From contig OU744453.1 of NCBI GenBank assembly GCA_916610825.1, forward strand, positions 3,788,724 to 3,852,723: a DNA stretch of 64,000 nt, written 5' to 3'. This DNA comes from Haliclystus octoradiatus. Its lineage: Eukaryota; Cnidaria; Staurozoa; Stauromedusae; Haliclystidae. Made by a program: the position numbers and the translations under genes. Positions 1 through 14,400 of this stretch are shown here, piece by piece; the first letter of the stretch is position 1, and each line of letters begins with the position of its first letter. The notes beneath the pieces are model-generated. The model saw only the letters and a list, made by a program, of their open reading frames with translations. It did not search any database and was not told where the DNA came from.

Positions 1-868
1 CAAAATCATCCTAAACGAAAAGACCGTCGGTAAAGTGGTACAGGTATAGTTCTGATTAGTCTGGGTAACTAAGCCTGACCAATGGCAGTTCTTTCTAGAA
101 GAAACATCTACCTTTACGCTGTTTACCTCAAATCAATAACCGATGTCTCCTTGTAAGTGGAATTCAATTTTCCATCGTATAATTGTAAAAGCTGTGAAGA
201 TGAACAAACAAACCATATAAATATTAAAAAATTATATTAGGCAGCGCAGCAAATATAAAAACTGGCAGTAGGTTTTTCACAGAAGTATGAAATTCTCAAA
301 GTCTTCATATTATTATACCAGCGTCCTGCAATCCAAAATCGCTTCAAGGCTGCAAATGTTAAACACAATACTTTGTATTGCTTGAAACAAGTTAAACTAA
401 ATGGAAACAAGAAAAATAATCTTAAATTTTTTTTCTTTCTAAAAGATGAGATTTAAAGTTCGCTTGTCAAATTTATCAATAATATTCTTACATTGTAACT
501 TAGACTGTCTTGAAACTCCATAAATTGCAAACTTTGATTATTATGCATTGATTCGTTCCATTGCAGATCAAATGAAATGGTCACCAATAATGTAGCACCT
601 AACAGAAATTTTTTACAAAATTAAATTAATATTTGAACTCAAATTTAAATATTTCAAAAATCTAAAACTGAAACTTAATTGATCTTTGTTTGTTCTACAA
701 TGAATCTATATATTTATTACTTGATGAATAATAGAAGAAATAAATATTTGTTTATAAGATAAGGTACATTTTAAGAAGAGATAGTGGTATAAGTTGTGCA
801 TGAAAATATTAGTAACAGTTACGGATGTGTAATCGTTTTAAATGATGACATCGGCATGATAATGTGTA
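1..868. other. AT-rich non-coding stretch
   Basis: No long reading frame, repeat or RNA gene is visible. It lies downstream of the last resolved exon of the minus-strand TSR gene, whose exon at 2289 ends in a splice donor. Any remaining 3' exon would be here or beyond the window, but I could not identify one. Confidence 0.5.
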
Positions 869-877
869 GCCTTTAAC

Positions 878-1092
878 CCCAATGGGGGGTAACTGGATTT
901 GAATTTTTACCCTTAAAAATGGAAAATCCCCGCATAGAGCCTATATGGAACCTGCACTTTTTGGGTAGCATTTTCACGTTTTTTATAACAATTTGAGTAA
1001 CTTTTGAAGGATTTTTGGGACTTTTCAGGTACTTCACACTTTTCAAAAGTGGCACCCCCGGGTTAATGCGGCACTTGGAGTTACACCCCGGG
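878..1092. mobile_element. hAT-like MITE, internally deleted copy
   Basis: This is a 215-bp copy of the element also found at 1816-2211 and 44249-44632. It is flanked by a perfect 8-bp direct repeat CCTTTAAC (870-877 and 1093-1100), the duplication size made by hAT transposases. It shares the family's 3' half (stretches such as GCATAGAGCCTATATGG) and the end ending in GGAGTTAC plus a C-rich run. Most of the 5' half is missing. It encodes no protein. Confidence 0.8.
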
Positions 1093-1100
1093 CCTTTAAC

Positions 1101-1807
1101 TAATTTTGTTAATATCTGTTGTATAATGATCGTTTAATAACGTGAAACTTGGAGTTACAACCAGAGAATGTGTCTTTCTTGACCTTCTCATTATTCTCAT
1201 TAATTTTGTTATTATACACTCAAGTAGCTCTGTGAAATGATTACATCGATCCTTTTTCCAAGCAGATGATATATTATATGGTATATCACAGTTTAAGTTG
1301 TTATTTTGAAATTTGGATATACAAAAATAATAATAAGATATTCTTTGGTGCTTGAAAAAAAATCTATTCAAAGGAATTTTAGTTATTTCCATTTTAGGAA
1401 ATATTAACAGAAGCTGAGAAATAAAACATTTCATCAAATATTAATAATTTACTATTAAAATATGGGGAATGTGTTCTACATAATTATTTATTTTTATGTT
1501 AATTTTCATCTTATCTGCGCTCCGTGAACCATATTATTTCTCTACTAGATGTCCATTTGCATCAAGACCTCAGGGAATCTTTCAATATACTGTTTTGATA
1601 TTTTCTACCTGAGGGATGATGAGTAAAACGGTACATAATATTCAATACAATGTATTAATGCATACTTACAACAAATTTCAAAAAGTCTTGCCCTCTAACT
1701 TCATTAAATCTCGCTATAACTAAACTTTACAATGATAAATATCCATACTGTTTTTGAACTGTTGATGTACCCATCATAGGTCCATGCATTTTTACAGTAA
1801 ACATTTC
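1101..1807. other. non-coding stretch between MITEs
   Basis: A minus-strand open frame at 1096-1437 has no domain, splice signals or recognisable composition. I see nothing else supportable here. Confidence 0.4.
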
Positions 1808-1815
1808 ATATCAAT

Positions 1816-2211
1816 CCCGGGGGGGTAACTCCCATACTGCTGCTATACGGGGACGTTCCACTTTTTTTGGGTCCATATTCCAGCTGAAAAATATACTTTT
1901 TGGGTAGGAAATTTTAGAATATCAAACGTTTTGGGTTCCATTTCGATTTTCTAGAGAATTTGGGAAAAAATTGAATTTGAAGGTTGAAAATTGAAAACTG
2001 GATGATTTGAATTTATCCATAAAAATGGAACATCCCCGCATAGAGCCTATATGAAAGTGCCCTCCCTTCACTTTTTGGATAGCATTTTCATGTTTTTTTT
2101 ATAACAATTTGGGTAGCTTTTACAGGATTTTTGGGACTTTTCGTGTACTTCACATTATTCCAAAGTGGCATCCCCCCATCAATGCAGCACTTGGAGTTAC
2201 CCGCCCCCAGG
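1816..2211. mobile_element. hAT-like MITE, full-length copy
   Basis: This 396-bp element is flanked by a perfect 8-bp duplication ATATCAAT (1808-1815 and 2212-2219). The ends are inverted repeats built on a G-run followed by GTAACTCC, with GGAGTTACCCGCCCCC at the far end. The body is low-complexity (TTTTGGGTAGG-like words) and non-coding. It is the best-preserved copy of a three-member family in the window. Confidence 0.85.
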
Positions 2212-2288
2212 ATATCAATTCATTGCAAATTCATAAACAGAATGTCGTCGTGCAGAGCTGGCTATCACAAGTCTATATTTCTCCTTAC

Positions 2289-2459
2289 CTGGGCATTCAA
2301 ATAGATTACATGGTATTGACACATTCTTATCCCCAATACATTCTAATCCACCATACGATGGCGCCGGGTTAGTGCAAAATCTCCAACGCCATTTATCACC
2401 ATAATTGCATGGTTTATTGCATCCTGTCCATTCTGTCCATGCCGTGAAACCTCCATCGA
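2289..2459 (-). CDS. TSR gene exon: fourth thrombospondin repeat
   Basis: A 171-nt phase 1-1 exon encoding one TSR. It opens with the WxxW motif (WTEW) and ends in a Cys-Pro-Gly boundary. The C-x-x-S/T-C O-fucosylation motif of classical TSRs is replaced by CNKPC. The acceptor is at 2460-2461 and the donor GTAAGG lies on the lower-coordinate side, so at least one more exon should follow. Confidence 0.8.
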
Positions 2460-5400
2460 CTGCAATTACATTGAATCAAGTCAAGAAATGTTTATGAGAG
2501 AATATTTTGGGCCGGTAAATAACTTCTACATGGACAAGAAGAAATTTATGTCAAATGAAAGAAATGATTAAAACTTCAGATTTTACCTTGATCAGTGTGG
2601 TTTATTGTTATTATATATACAGGCATTTCGAAATCTTCTAATACAGAAAACTCTATATGTTGGTCTTGATCTAGAATTATGATGCGATGAACTGGCTCAC
2701 TTAACTGTAACTTTCGTCAAGTGTGTTACTGAAACAACTAGAGTCAGGAATATTAACTAATCTATTGTCCATTATCGTCACAAGTCTTTCCCTAAGGTTC
2801 ATCTAGAGAGATAATGGATTATATGAATGACTGTTTTGACTCCATTTTGTTTTTATCAATTTTTGTCAGAAAGTTATTTGTGGAGTAAAATTGAAAGAAA
2901 AACAGCTAGCACAGTTATCTATATTACATGTGACGGTTAATACAACAACTCTTATTGGATTATAAACTATTTGAAAGAGGTTCTAGGAATTCATCTCTGC
3001 ATGATCTCATCGAGACAGTTATAGCTATTGCACGTTCTTTCCTTCCTTGATTAGTATATCAAATTTGCCGTATACGAATAATTAAGAGAAATAAAACAAA
3101 CTATTATAAAGTATACAGATCCTGGTCAAATGAAAGACATAATAGATACGATGACCTTGCTTTTCATTTCTTTAATATATAACTTTATATCAATGAGGAC
3201 AGGTGAAGGAATGTTAAGGCACGATATTACAAGGACGTTACATGAATTTATTCTATGCGCCACTATGGCAAATTGAAAACTTGTATGAACATTAGAGGTG
3301 GCAGTATAACCAAATCTTTCGCAAATCATTGCATGGTCATTACCTGGACAATTATCAATGCCACACATCTTTTCTTGGATGTATTCACCATAGCAAGGTA
3401 ATCCACCATAGGAAGGAGCTGGTTCCGAACACGTTCGATTCCTAACTCTAACACCACCTCCACAGGACACATCACAGTTAGACCACACAGACCATTGAGT
3501 AAAACTTCCATCGACTATATATTGATAAAAAAAAAAATTAAAATGCCATTGCAGTTAAATGTCGACATATGCTGAATAACGTTATCATGTCATTACCATT
3601 TGATAAAGAAATGGAATAATACTGTTGAGATCGCACGATGCAGTATTAAAATGTGAATATGCCATGAAAACATTATGAAATTGCATGATTCTTGCATGGC
3701 ATTGGTTTCAGTATAATAATTAATTATAGAGTGTTGCGAGCAATATGCAAGCAATGCCACATTCGTATAATTATATCAACCAACCTGGACAAAATACATC
3801 ATTACAGACTTGATTCTCTTTATGTTGACCAACACATGAATCAGTATCAAAACATCTTCTCTCTCTTTCCCTTACGCCTCCACCACATGTCACGTCACAT
3901 TGTGTCCATGGCAACCAATTTGTATATCCAGCATTTTCTGTATTGGAGAATGTAGACAACAAAAACAATTAAACTGTGGGAGAGCATTTCATACGTTTCG
4001 GCTCCCATTGTAATTTGACGTTTACAGATTTCTATATACCTAGGCATTTCAGTGATCGTTGATGTGTAATCCTGTAAATAACAGACTAGAGCATAATTTT
4101 CTTCTTAGATTTTTGTAGATTTTTAGGTAGCATTCACAGGTTTATGGAGCTCTTTGGAACGTCATCTATTTCAAAAGCTTTGCTTGCCCGCAATTAAGAA
4201 AACCCTTCCAACACGATAATGATGCAGTTAAATATTTGAAAGACATTACTATTTAAGAGTCATTCCCATCAGAAGCTCGTACCTGATGTTATGCAATTAC
4301 AAAGTCTCCTTTGAGTTTCATATGGTTTACACGAACAATTCACGTATTCTGGTACCAAAACAAACCCAGAACATAACGATGACGTCATATCATATAGTGG
4401 ATGACAGGAATCACTCCATAATAAATCAGATTGATCTGCCTCGCATTGTATTGATAAATCCAAGAAAGCATCTATTGTCTCACCAGTTTGAATATCAGCT
4501 GAACATTGAAACTCTACAATAGAATAAGAGACAAAGATGAGGCAAAAGACTTTTTCCTTTACTCATATTTTCGCGTGATTTGAATTCAGAAATTTTCCTC
4601 CAAAATTCTATTTTCCATAATTGCTACCTCAAATAGTTTATTCAAGACAAAAAGTATACCCTATAACTAATAATGCGACAAATGTATATCAACTGGAAAA
4701 ATAATTAAGAATAGAAATAGATCTTGCTTTAAGAGCTTTGCATGAATTATATGACTCACTGTCTCTATTACAAGCTGATACGCAATCTTCTCCAGGATTT
4801 GAAACTCTCAATCCGGGACAAGGCCCAAGATTACATGCTCTAGATTGAAGTAAGTCTCCTTCACAGTCTCGTCCTCCATTTTGTGGTATCGGATTATTAC
4901 AATATCTTCTAATTTCTTGAACACCTTCACCACAATCCTTACTGCATGCTGACCATGAGCTCCATTGATTGAATTTACCGTGGACTGGAGGACCTAAAAT
5001 TAAGAATATAATTAAAATGGAAATTGTAATATTATTGAAAACATTATATTCCTTCGTTCTGTAGTGCATTACTTGTTAATTAGCCACAGGTAGATAAGTT
5101 CATGAACTTTTACTACGCCTTACAAAACGTATAGTAAATAAAGCGGAAGAAGTTTTGTTGTCATATTACCTGCGAATACCTCTGCGTAAGGATCATCATG
5201 ATCTTCTTTTGTTGTTGAACTTTTTTGAAAAGACGATGAAGGAGAGATATCAATAGATGTTTTGAATGAACTTGATATCATACCTTAAAGTAGCAAAGCA
5301 TTGGGAATCAATAATAATCAATTTGAGCTGATAAACGAATAGCACGTAAAATTTCCTTGAACTATGACGAGTAATCTATGACAGGGCGTTGGATCTCTCC

Positions 5401-8400
5401 CCCAGGTTCTTGGCAGGAGTACTATTATATGGGTTGGCGTCAAATGAAATGTCAAATGAAAAATGAAATGTATGCTTGTCGTTTTTATTATCTGATATAC
5501 TTCACGAAAGATATTTGAAGATTTGTATTGACCCTCTTCATGAATGTCTCTGAGAGAATCATATATGGAGATTGGATAAACTTGTTAGTAATATGCTTAA
5601 ACTAGCCAAATAAAACGACTTTTTGCTCACAAGCGAAATGATTTACCGCCTGCTATGATAAAGATATTAAAAAGGACTGCATAAAATGTCCATTAATGCT
5701 GAATTCAGATAAAATGATCTAGCTTCAATCCGGTCTCAATTTTCCAATATTTCCAGAGTTGTTTAGTACATGTTTTACAATTCGCTAATAATTTTTTTAT
5801 CAAAATCTTAGATGACCTGAATCAATGATAATAATGTTTATGATCATATGTTTTCTCTTTACATCCCCTATCTCTATATTGATAGTATTGTCTGTTTGTT
5901 AATACATTATTTGTATATATTTGTGTTTTGTCGGCGACTTCTGTACGTCTCACTGGCGAAATAATACAGATAATCCGTTGTAAGGAAAGTTTGCAACGTT
6001 TGTGTTGAGAGAACCTTGCACAGTAACAGATTATTCGAGTGAGACTAGACAAGTTTTCGAGAAGATCTGTTCATGTTTTAGACTTATTCTTAAGAGTGTA
6101 ACAATTGTGTAATTGCTTTGCTATTTAGTAATCTGAAAGTCTTATCGCGAAAGCTCAAGTACTGGATCACACTCATTGCTAGTAATACATAGTATCCTAT
6201 ACATTTCATCAACACCATTAGATGTTTGGTAATAAGCAAGTTTAACAGGTATGAAATAAGGAAGGAATAATAACACGAACGTACAGGTCAACTAAGGGTT
6301 AGTATCAATATTACTTACTACTGATATATAGAGATGATGAAATGATTGGCGAGGACGAGAATACTGGTGTAGAGGATATTTGAAAGTAGCTTGATGATAT
6401 TGAACCTGAAAGATGAAAATGAATGTATTTTAATTAGGGGAAATAAACTGTGCAGATTTGAAACAGCTTCTTCTCTCATTCATTCTGTCGTTAGAAAATA
6501 TTAACAATATATGATATAAACAATTGTTCATTTCGATAACCTGAATAATAATACATATCAATAACGTGTTCCAGCTCTTTCGAATTAAGCTATGACGTTA
6601 ACAGACCTAAAACCATGTATATGTGGTAATGGCGTTAAATACTGGGGCACATGTCTTTTTTGTAAACCTTGACATAGGATGTCTATTATTACGGTGTAGT
6701 TGTTTCTAAATCAAGACTAAAGTTAAGTTGCGACGACGACATTTCGTTTGTTTTTATTGCGTCTCATTTAAGCAATAGTTCAAAATTCCCGCTACTTCCC
6801 GCTCTGTTTTCACCTTGGCTTGCATTTTCCTTTTGTCTTCATCATAAAGACCTTCTGATACGTTTTCTTTCTCTTAAAAATAAATATCGTTTTTTTATCA
6901 GTTTAATTTGACATTAACTAAATTGTGTGATACGAATTGCCCCTTTATTACTTTATAATTAGGAACTAATGTCAAACTCATAAACTTTTTTGAGAAGCAG
7001 TAATAATAATACAAATTGCAATTGTGAGAGTTAAATGATCAATTGATCATGAATTCCTCCATATCAATTAATCGTGTCTGAGGGTTAAAGCAGTATAAAT
7101 TCGACTGATATCATCATTCAGAGTAGGTTATTTCGACGAAGAAATATGCATGATAAAACAGTGTATCTAATTTCAGATATTGAATATAAATACCGTCACA
7201 CTAGATGGCAGATTTTATTTTATTGTAAACGTGCAATGGTATACCGCATCTGTTGATATTATAAATCCCTTTGTATCTTTCAACATATCATCAAGTTATA
7301 ATACAATTCCATGATTTAAATGATGCTTACATAGAAAGTCAAGCCTTACTGATGAATTTCAGGGAGCTCTTAAACTATTAGTTATCATATATTGTATGTT
7401 AATCGCTTAGTCTATATGATAATATAAACAAAGTGCAGGAAGCCTGTTATAACGGTCACCTACATGCAGCTTCCAACTTTCCATGAAGGTCAATATTACA
7501 ATATCTGAATTAGTATTTACTAGATACCTAAACCTGCATAGAACCTCCTTATAAAGACCTGACGATTATCTCCATAATTTATTTACATCTCATAGCTGAC
7601 TCATATATAAAAATTTTACTATATAGACATACAATGCATACATACTTGATAAAGCTGAAGTACTTTCCAGGATACTTTCAAAAGATGACGATGATATCAC
7701 TGCACTGCTACTGATTGGACACCAAGCTTAAAATAACATAATGAAAATAGCGACTATATAATTTCGTTGAACTCAGCTCCTCCAGAAAGGTAGATCGTGT
7801 TTACTAAAATCTGGCTGTCTTTTCAAAGTTGTCTTTTCAGATTTATTACATTCATTCCGATGATCTTTTTTACCATTAAATTTAAAAAATGCATGTAAAT
7901 ATACAACAAACATCAGATGGTCATTCATGTAAATCACTCTTGCTTATGGGGGGCTATACGAGACACACCAAATGACACAATCATTCAAATATAGCTTTTG
8001 AACATGCAAGACTATGTTTTCAATAAAAATTCACAATATAATCCTCTACAGTGTACCTTTATTTACACTTCTGATTTGATTTGTCGGTGTACATGTGATC
8101 AACTTCAACGAACCCCCATCATAGCCAGCACATCTTCCATTTAAAACATCAATGACGTAAGAGTTACCAAACATGTATACGTGATTGAAAGAACACTCTA
8201 AAAAAGATAGTCATAGCATTGACGATTGTAGTTATAACACTATAAAGGTCATACTTAGTAGTAATAGTCAGTTGTATAGTCATTCATTGTCCCAGGTGGT
8301 AATTACATATATAGTCGCTGTACCTTTAAATTGGAATTATCACATGCTAACTGAGAACTTGTAATTTTCCAATTACCATCTGATGATAGCAAATTAAAGA

Positions 8401-11400
8401 TATTTATAGAATTCTACCAATAGTTCAAGAATGTGAACAAAATAGTATCAAGCAAATGGGGATAAATTGAAGAACCCAAACGCCAACTTTGGTAGGATTT
8501 TTACAATGCCAAATATTCATATTCGAGGAACTATACATTTGAGACTAATTGAAACTGGTAGACACATGAACACCACACAGAATATACAAAACTTGAACAA
8601 ATATTGAGCTTTGTAAATCGTTGAATGTGATACTAATTGCTGATCGGCTGTTGTTGATGTTTGTGTCTATATAGACATTTCAATTTTGTATTTGACAAAT
8701 AGAAACGGTATACACATTCTTATGTAGCCTGCTAAATATATGAAACGCTGAGTGCGTCATGTTTAATTTATGATTTGGTTTAAAAATAATTGTGTTTTCT
8801 TGTTGCTAAGTTGCATTTGTAGGGTATTTTTAATTTCTCTATCAAAACAAACTCTTGCTTCATATGAATGCCAAATTGTTTCTATTGCTATTTTGTTGCG
8901 TTATTGGACTTCAAGCAAAAACCAGTGATTTTACAATGATTTTACAATGATATCAATAATTGTTATTGATATCAATAGAACGATAATATAGAAGGAGTTT
9001 TCTCACCTTTGCTGCTCAATATTATTTCTCTCAAGTTAACCTTCAAACACCAAACTTTGAATCCATCATATGCAGATAAAACTTTACTATCTTTAACAAT
9101 AAATTGCAAGTAGCATGTTCCATTCTCTACAATTTTGAGCTTTTTTCCTTCTTCAAAATTTCCATCGATTGTAATTGCAAATGTTCTATCATTGTAAGCT
9201 AATTGCAAGCCATTTGTATCTAAAAAAAATTTGGGATGAGAAAATTTACATAATATTTTATTGAGAATATTTGAATAAAATTAAACCGCAACAGCCAAAT
9301 GTTTAACAAATCAAAATATTTAAAACTCCAAATGATCCAGGGACAGAGGGGACGTAATCATGGGAGTGTGTGGGGAATCGAATCTGCCCATAGATGGCTC
9401 AAAAGGAGGCTTATTTCTCCATTTCAGAATATAATAGGATATACAGTGTAATATTTCAAAGTGACATCGCCTTGATTACGTACATCACAATAAGTATATG
9501 TACACTTTGAACCTTGATGCAATTTTGAAAGGCACACTTAAGAATATATTGCTGATATTTCTCAGGTGCCGCTTGGTTACAAATACGCAAGCAGATTTAG
9601 AAATTAAAAAAACAGCAGTGTTTACGCGGCATCTAAATATAGCGGAGTCTAGAGCTGTTTTTGTTTAGATTTACCATGCATGAGATGACTCACTAATAAA
9701 TTCAATAATATATTGTAATTATGCGTTTTCCCTAAAGGAGATAGCAATACAGTATTTAATTACCTCAGTATCTATACATGTAATTTAATACAATCTGAAT
9801 CGCTCGTTAATCAGATCAGCACTATTCACTAAACACAACAAACAACAGAACATATGTTCTTGCGTGCTTTGATAAACAGTCTATTAACAAACATAAACAA
9901 CATTACAACATTAATAAATTACATCGGTAATAACAAATCTTACTAAATTAATCACATGTTCTAATCAAACGACAATGTCAACCATTAATTCCTTACATAA
10001 TTTAGTGCGGCTCATTTCGCTAGTAGTTGATGCTAAGCACATGCAAATTCAAAATTAGCCCTCTTCAATTAGCCTCTCTATCGCTAGCCTCTCTATCCAT
10101 ATAACAATATAGGTCACTTAAATAATGGACAAATCACATCATAATTGTAAACGACAGGTTTATCTATCTTCCACACGCCTATGTATGGTTGGATGTAACG
10201 ATAGAGCCCAAAGATTCCCTGACTTTTGGATCCATATTTTCACTTTTCCAGCGAGGTAGGTGGTACGACAAGAGCAGTTTCATTTCTTCTAGATTTTTCG
10301 TCCACGTTGCTTCCTCTTTTGTGAGCATGCTGTCGTCCCAGACTATATCGGACCCACAATTATTCAAGGTCAATGCAATACTTTATGGGCACCGGTGTCA
10401 GGATTCCAATATCTTTGGGACGACACTGAGGGTGAACCGCTTCGTGAAGTGATAGATGTCATCCACTTGTTGCAGCTTTAGGCAGAACATATCATGCTCC
10501 ATTTTCCATCTGTGTCGCAGAAGATCAGTTATTTTTTTTCTTCTTGTACTTTATCTATGAAAATATAGTTGGAATGCCAAGCCTTGATTGTGAAGTTTCC
10601 CTTTGTTTAAACATCATTAATCTGTCGCATTGTAGACTTCGCTCCGGCAGATGTTGGCTTAGAATCTCCTATGTCTTTCACATATATGCGTTTGCCAAGT
10701 ACTTTCGCTGCCAACGGGTGTTCGTCTTTGCTCAAGTTTGCGTAGATTTAGAGCCTGCCAGGTTTGGACTTGTCTTGTCTCCAAATAGTAGTCGTAGCCA
10801 TTGATTGATGGATATACTGATTCATTTCCATCAAGCCAAAGGAACCGACGGTATTTTTGGTCTTCTTCGTTCTTCTTCGTTCTTCTTCGTTCTTCTTCGT
10901 TCTTCTTCGTTCTTCTTCGTTCTTCCTCTCTCCAAACCAGAACACAACCAAAACGCGATTTCAGGAGTCTGGCCCTTTCTGTAGGCCATCAATCAATGAC
11001 ACGCCCTGGTACTTATGAGTGGAATTGGAGACAATCCCGAGGTGGATAGACGCCTTATCAGGACGTTTTACTCCATGGTGACTCAGATACCACGCTGGTA
11101 GCTATGTGTTGATTTTAGTCTTGAAGATCGCCACCCCTCATCAATTTTCGCCCAATGCTTCATTGTTCGGTAACGTCTGGGGAGCTGTTCTTCCTTGGTC
11201 TTTTCACTTGTACTCGCTCCCCATTGAGTATGGTTGTATGTTTCCCATGTTTGACAAAAGCAGCTTCAGCTCCTCCCTTATCTGTGCAGATGCATTCCTT
11301 TGTTGTAATGATTCCATTGTATCTCCAACAAGCACTTTCTGCATATCATCTTCCTGCTGCATGGCAGAAAAATAGCTCACATAGATCATTTTTTGGCGTG

Positions 11401-14400
11401 CAACGCCTTCTTCACTTTGATGCTGCTGTCCACCCACTATTGCCCAGCCCAATTTTCTTCGTACAGCCATCGGTTATGCCTGTGGTTGGTCGTTGCCATA
11501 TATGGTATCCAGGTCAAGGAGTAGGTGGACTTGATTGTTGCCAAGTAGGATGTCAATTCCTCCTCCCTCTTTCATGAATCAAAGTTCCCACAGGTTGGAG
11601 GTGTGCGTTCCTGGTGAAAACATCTGACTTGATCCATCTGGCAGGTGAACATGGAGTCTTGACAGATAAACTCAAAGGTTTTCCGAATAAATGATGATGA
11701 TGATGATGATGATGCGTTCGTCAGTTCCGGTTGACCATTATTCTTGAGGAATGGTATCAAGCATTCTTGTGATATGAATATTATTCATATGTCTCGTGAG
11801 CCTCCCCATGTCGTCGGAGAAGAATCTTTTCCATCCAAAGAACTCTCCGTGATCACAGTCTCATTGTGGGGTTCTTGAATCAGCCAGCTTCATTCCTTTT
11901 GGCTGAGTGGTCAATTTGCTTGTAAATCGTAAAGTTATCTCATCGAAAGCTTTTGTTGTTGCCACCTGAGCATGAAAACTAGCATACGCTTGAGCATCCA
12001 GTTTAGTCATAAACCTTTCAATAATGGCTTCTGGGGGTCTCTATTTTCACCTTGGCTTGCATTTTGCTTTTGTGCTCCTTATAAGTCGCGAGACAACCCT
12101 TCCATCGCGGCTCCACATGAGTTGACAGGAATTCTTCGTGTTATTTTAGGTCTATGTCTTCATCAGCATCGATGTAAGCACCAATCGTCTGCTCGTGTGT
12201 GTTTACAATATCGTCATAACGCTCTTTAACCTTGTTAAATGCGACGGTGGTGTGGCCAACGTCGGATCCAGCTTCGATGATTGTCTAAAGTTCGTTGCAT
12301 GCCGAATTTAACTTTGATTTTATTTCAGTCATGGATATTTTTGTCACGTCATCAATTTATTTCAATCACTGTCTTATTGCATCGTTATCGTTGTCCAATC
12401 GACGTAAAAATTAAACTAAATCGTTCGTTGATCGGTTCGTTTCGTTTGTCCTACACTGATCAGCAGAATTCATTAAACACAACAAAAAACAAGACACATT
12501 TTCTTTCGTGGTATACCAAACAGTCTATTAAACAAACATAAACAACATTAATAGATTACATCAGTAATAGTCTTACTAAATTAATTACATGTTGTAACCA
12601 AACGACAAAGTTCAACTATCATTTCCACACCTAATTTAGTGCTGTTCGTTTCGCTAGTAGTTGATGCTGAGTACGTGCAAAGTCTAAATTAACCCTCTTC
12701 AATTAGCCTCTCTATCACTAGCCTCTCTATCCCTATAAAAATATACGTCACTAAGATAATGGGCAAATCACAATCAATAAAGGCGAATTACAGAATCACG
12801 GGACTACAATAATCACTTATAAGAACAATTAAACTAATTCAATAAACGTGACACAGAACACGAAGATTTACGGTAACGCTTGATTGACACGAAAAATCGG
12901 CCCCTATGAGGAATCACGGAAATCCTCGTTTAACAACAATAATATAATTATACTACAGTACTACTACTAATTATAATATGTATTTATGTAGCGCCATTTC
13001 TTAAGGAATCCAATGGCGCTTAAAAAGAATATCAATAGCAATAAAAAAATTACGGTATAAGTATATTGCATAATGTAAAGGTTCATTGATTAAATCTACA
13101 TGTTATTGACAAATAATGTTTTTTCTTTTAGTTTAAGGTAAACGATTCTTTTTACTTTCTTTTTGAATTGTTCAAGTGAGGGACAAGAGTGAATTTCAAA
13201 TTGAAAACCATTTGATAATGTTAGTGCTGCGATAGAGAATGCACGACATCCGTACGTTTTTAGGTTATAATCTGGTTGGACAAGCAGCATTTTATCTTTG
13301 GATCTCAAAAGTTCTGATTGCTATTTGAGGGAGCAATAGTTCATCTAAATAACTAGGTGCTATTTTATGCCATGCTTTATAAGTGAGTACTAATATTTTG
13401 ATCTCTATGTGCTCTTTCACAGATAGCCAGTGAATATCTAGTACAATCTACGTAACATGACCATAATTCCGTGTGAATGTCAGACCACGTGCCTCAGAAT
13501 TTTGAATACATTGTATATTCTTTAAATTTTCTTATGTAATCCCATATTGCAATACATTACAATAATCTATTCTTGATGAGATAAATGAGTGAATTAAGAT
13601 TTCACAATGTTAAAATGAGATGTATTTTCTTATCTTGGTAATATTGCAAAGATGATAAAGTGCCTTTTTACATAAGGCTTTTACTTGCTTTTCCATTGAT
13701 AGCATACCATCTAACCAGACACCAATGTTTTTTGGCTGATGTCGAATTAGTAATATCATTGTGTCTAATGCTAGTAGATGCTAATGGTGACAAGGGTCAT
13801 GAAAAGAAATTCACTTTTACTGCCAGTTAGCTAAAGTTTGTTGGAGGTCATCCAAGAGTCTACACCAATAAGACATGGTTCAACGCATGATTTAGAAAAA
13901 AATGGTTCACCTTCTGCTTTTGGGTTAAATGTCAGATAAATTGGGTGTTGTCTGCATAAAAATTAAATCAAATACCATGTGATTTGATGATTTCTGCGTG
14001 TGGTGAAGTATACATAGAATATAATATTGGATCTAACAGTGATCCTTGAGGTATTGAGGAACATTACAACTAAGTTTCCTTGTGAGAAGACCTCATTTTC
14101 TATTTGAACCAACTGTGTTCTACCTGATAGATAAATTTTCATCCATGAAAAATATTTCCCACTGATTCCACAACGGTTCTCCAATCTATTTATTAAAACG
14201 TTATGTGCGACAGGATCAAATGCAGCTGACAAATCATGTAAAATTAATATGATACATTTATTATCATCAATAGCACGAAGCAGAGCATTATAAATCCGAG
14301 AAATAGCAATCTCAGTGCTATGTCCTTCTTGTAAGCAGACTGAAATATTTCATGTGACTGGTCATCATCAAGGTGTTGATTCAATCTCAGTGATACCACT

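Larger units (their letters stand above)
10179..12290 (-). pseudogene. second Pao-type gag-pol remnant
   Basis: Minus-strand conceptual pieces follow the BEL/Pao order. A gag-like N-terminal part (KERYDDIV...HEQTIGAYID) lies at about 12120-12270. A protease-to-RT linker (AVRRKLGWAIVGG) is near 11430-11470. Parts of the RT and post-RT region run from about 10800 to 10179 and include SDIVWDDSML, matching the W-D-D motif between RT and RNase H. Most of the RT palm, and all of RNase H and integrase, are deleted. The sequence differs from the BEL element at 15-22 kb, so it is a distinct lineage that shares LTRs with it. Confidence 0.6.

Noticed and set aside
873-2372. Open frames on both strands near the left end
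   Set aside because: They lie within the low-complexity MITE copies and translate its TTTTGGGTAG words. The conserved parts are the inverted ends, not a protein.
4286-4522. Plus-strand ORF opposite the cysteine-rich exon
   Set aside because: It is the antisense shadow of a minus-strand exon with nine cysteines and correct splice phases.
10748-11049. Arg/Glu/Lys-rich and Ser/Phe-rich open frames around the 10-bp repeat
   Set aside because: They are produced by the TCTTCTTCGT tandem array inside a decayed retroelement.
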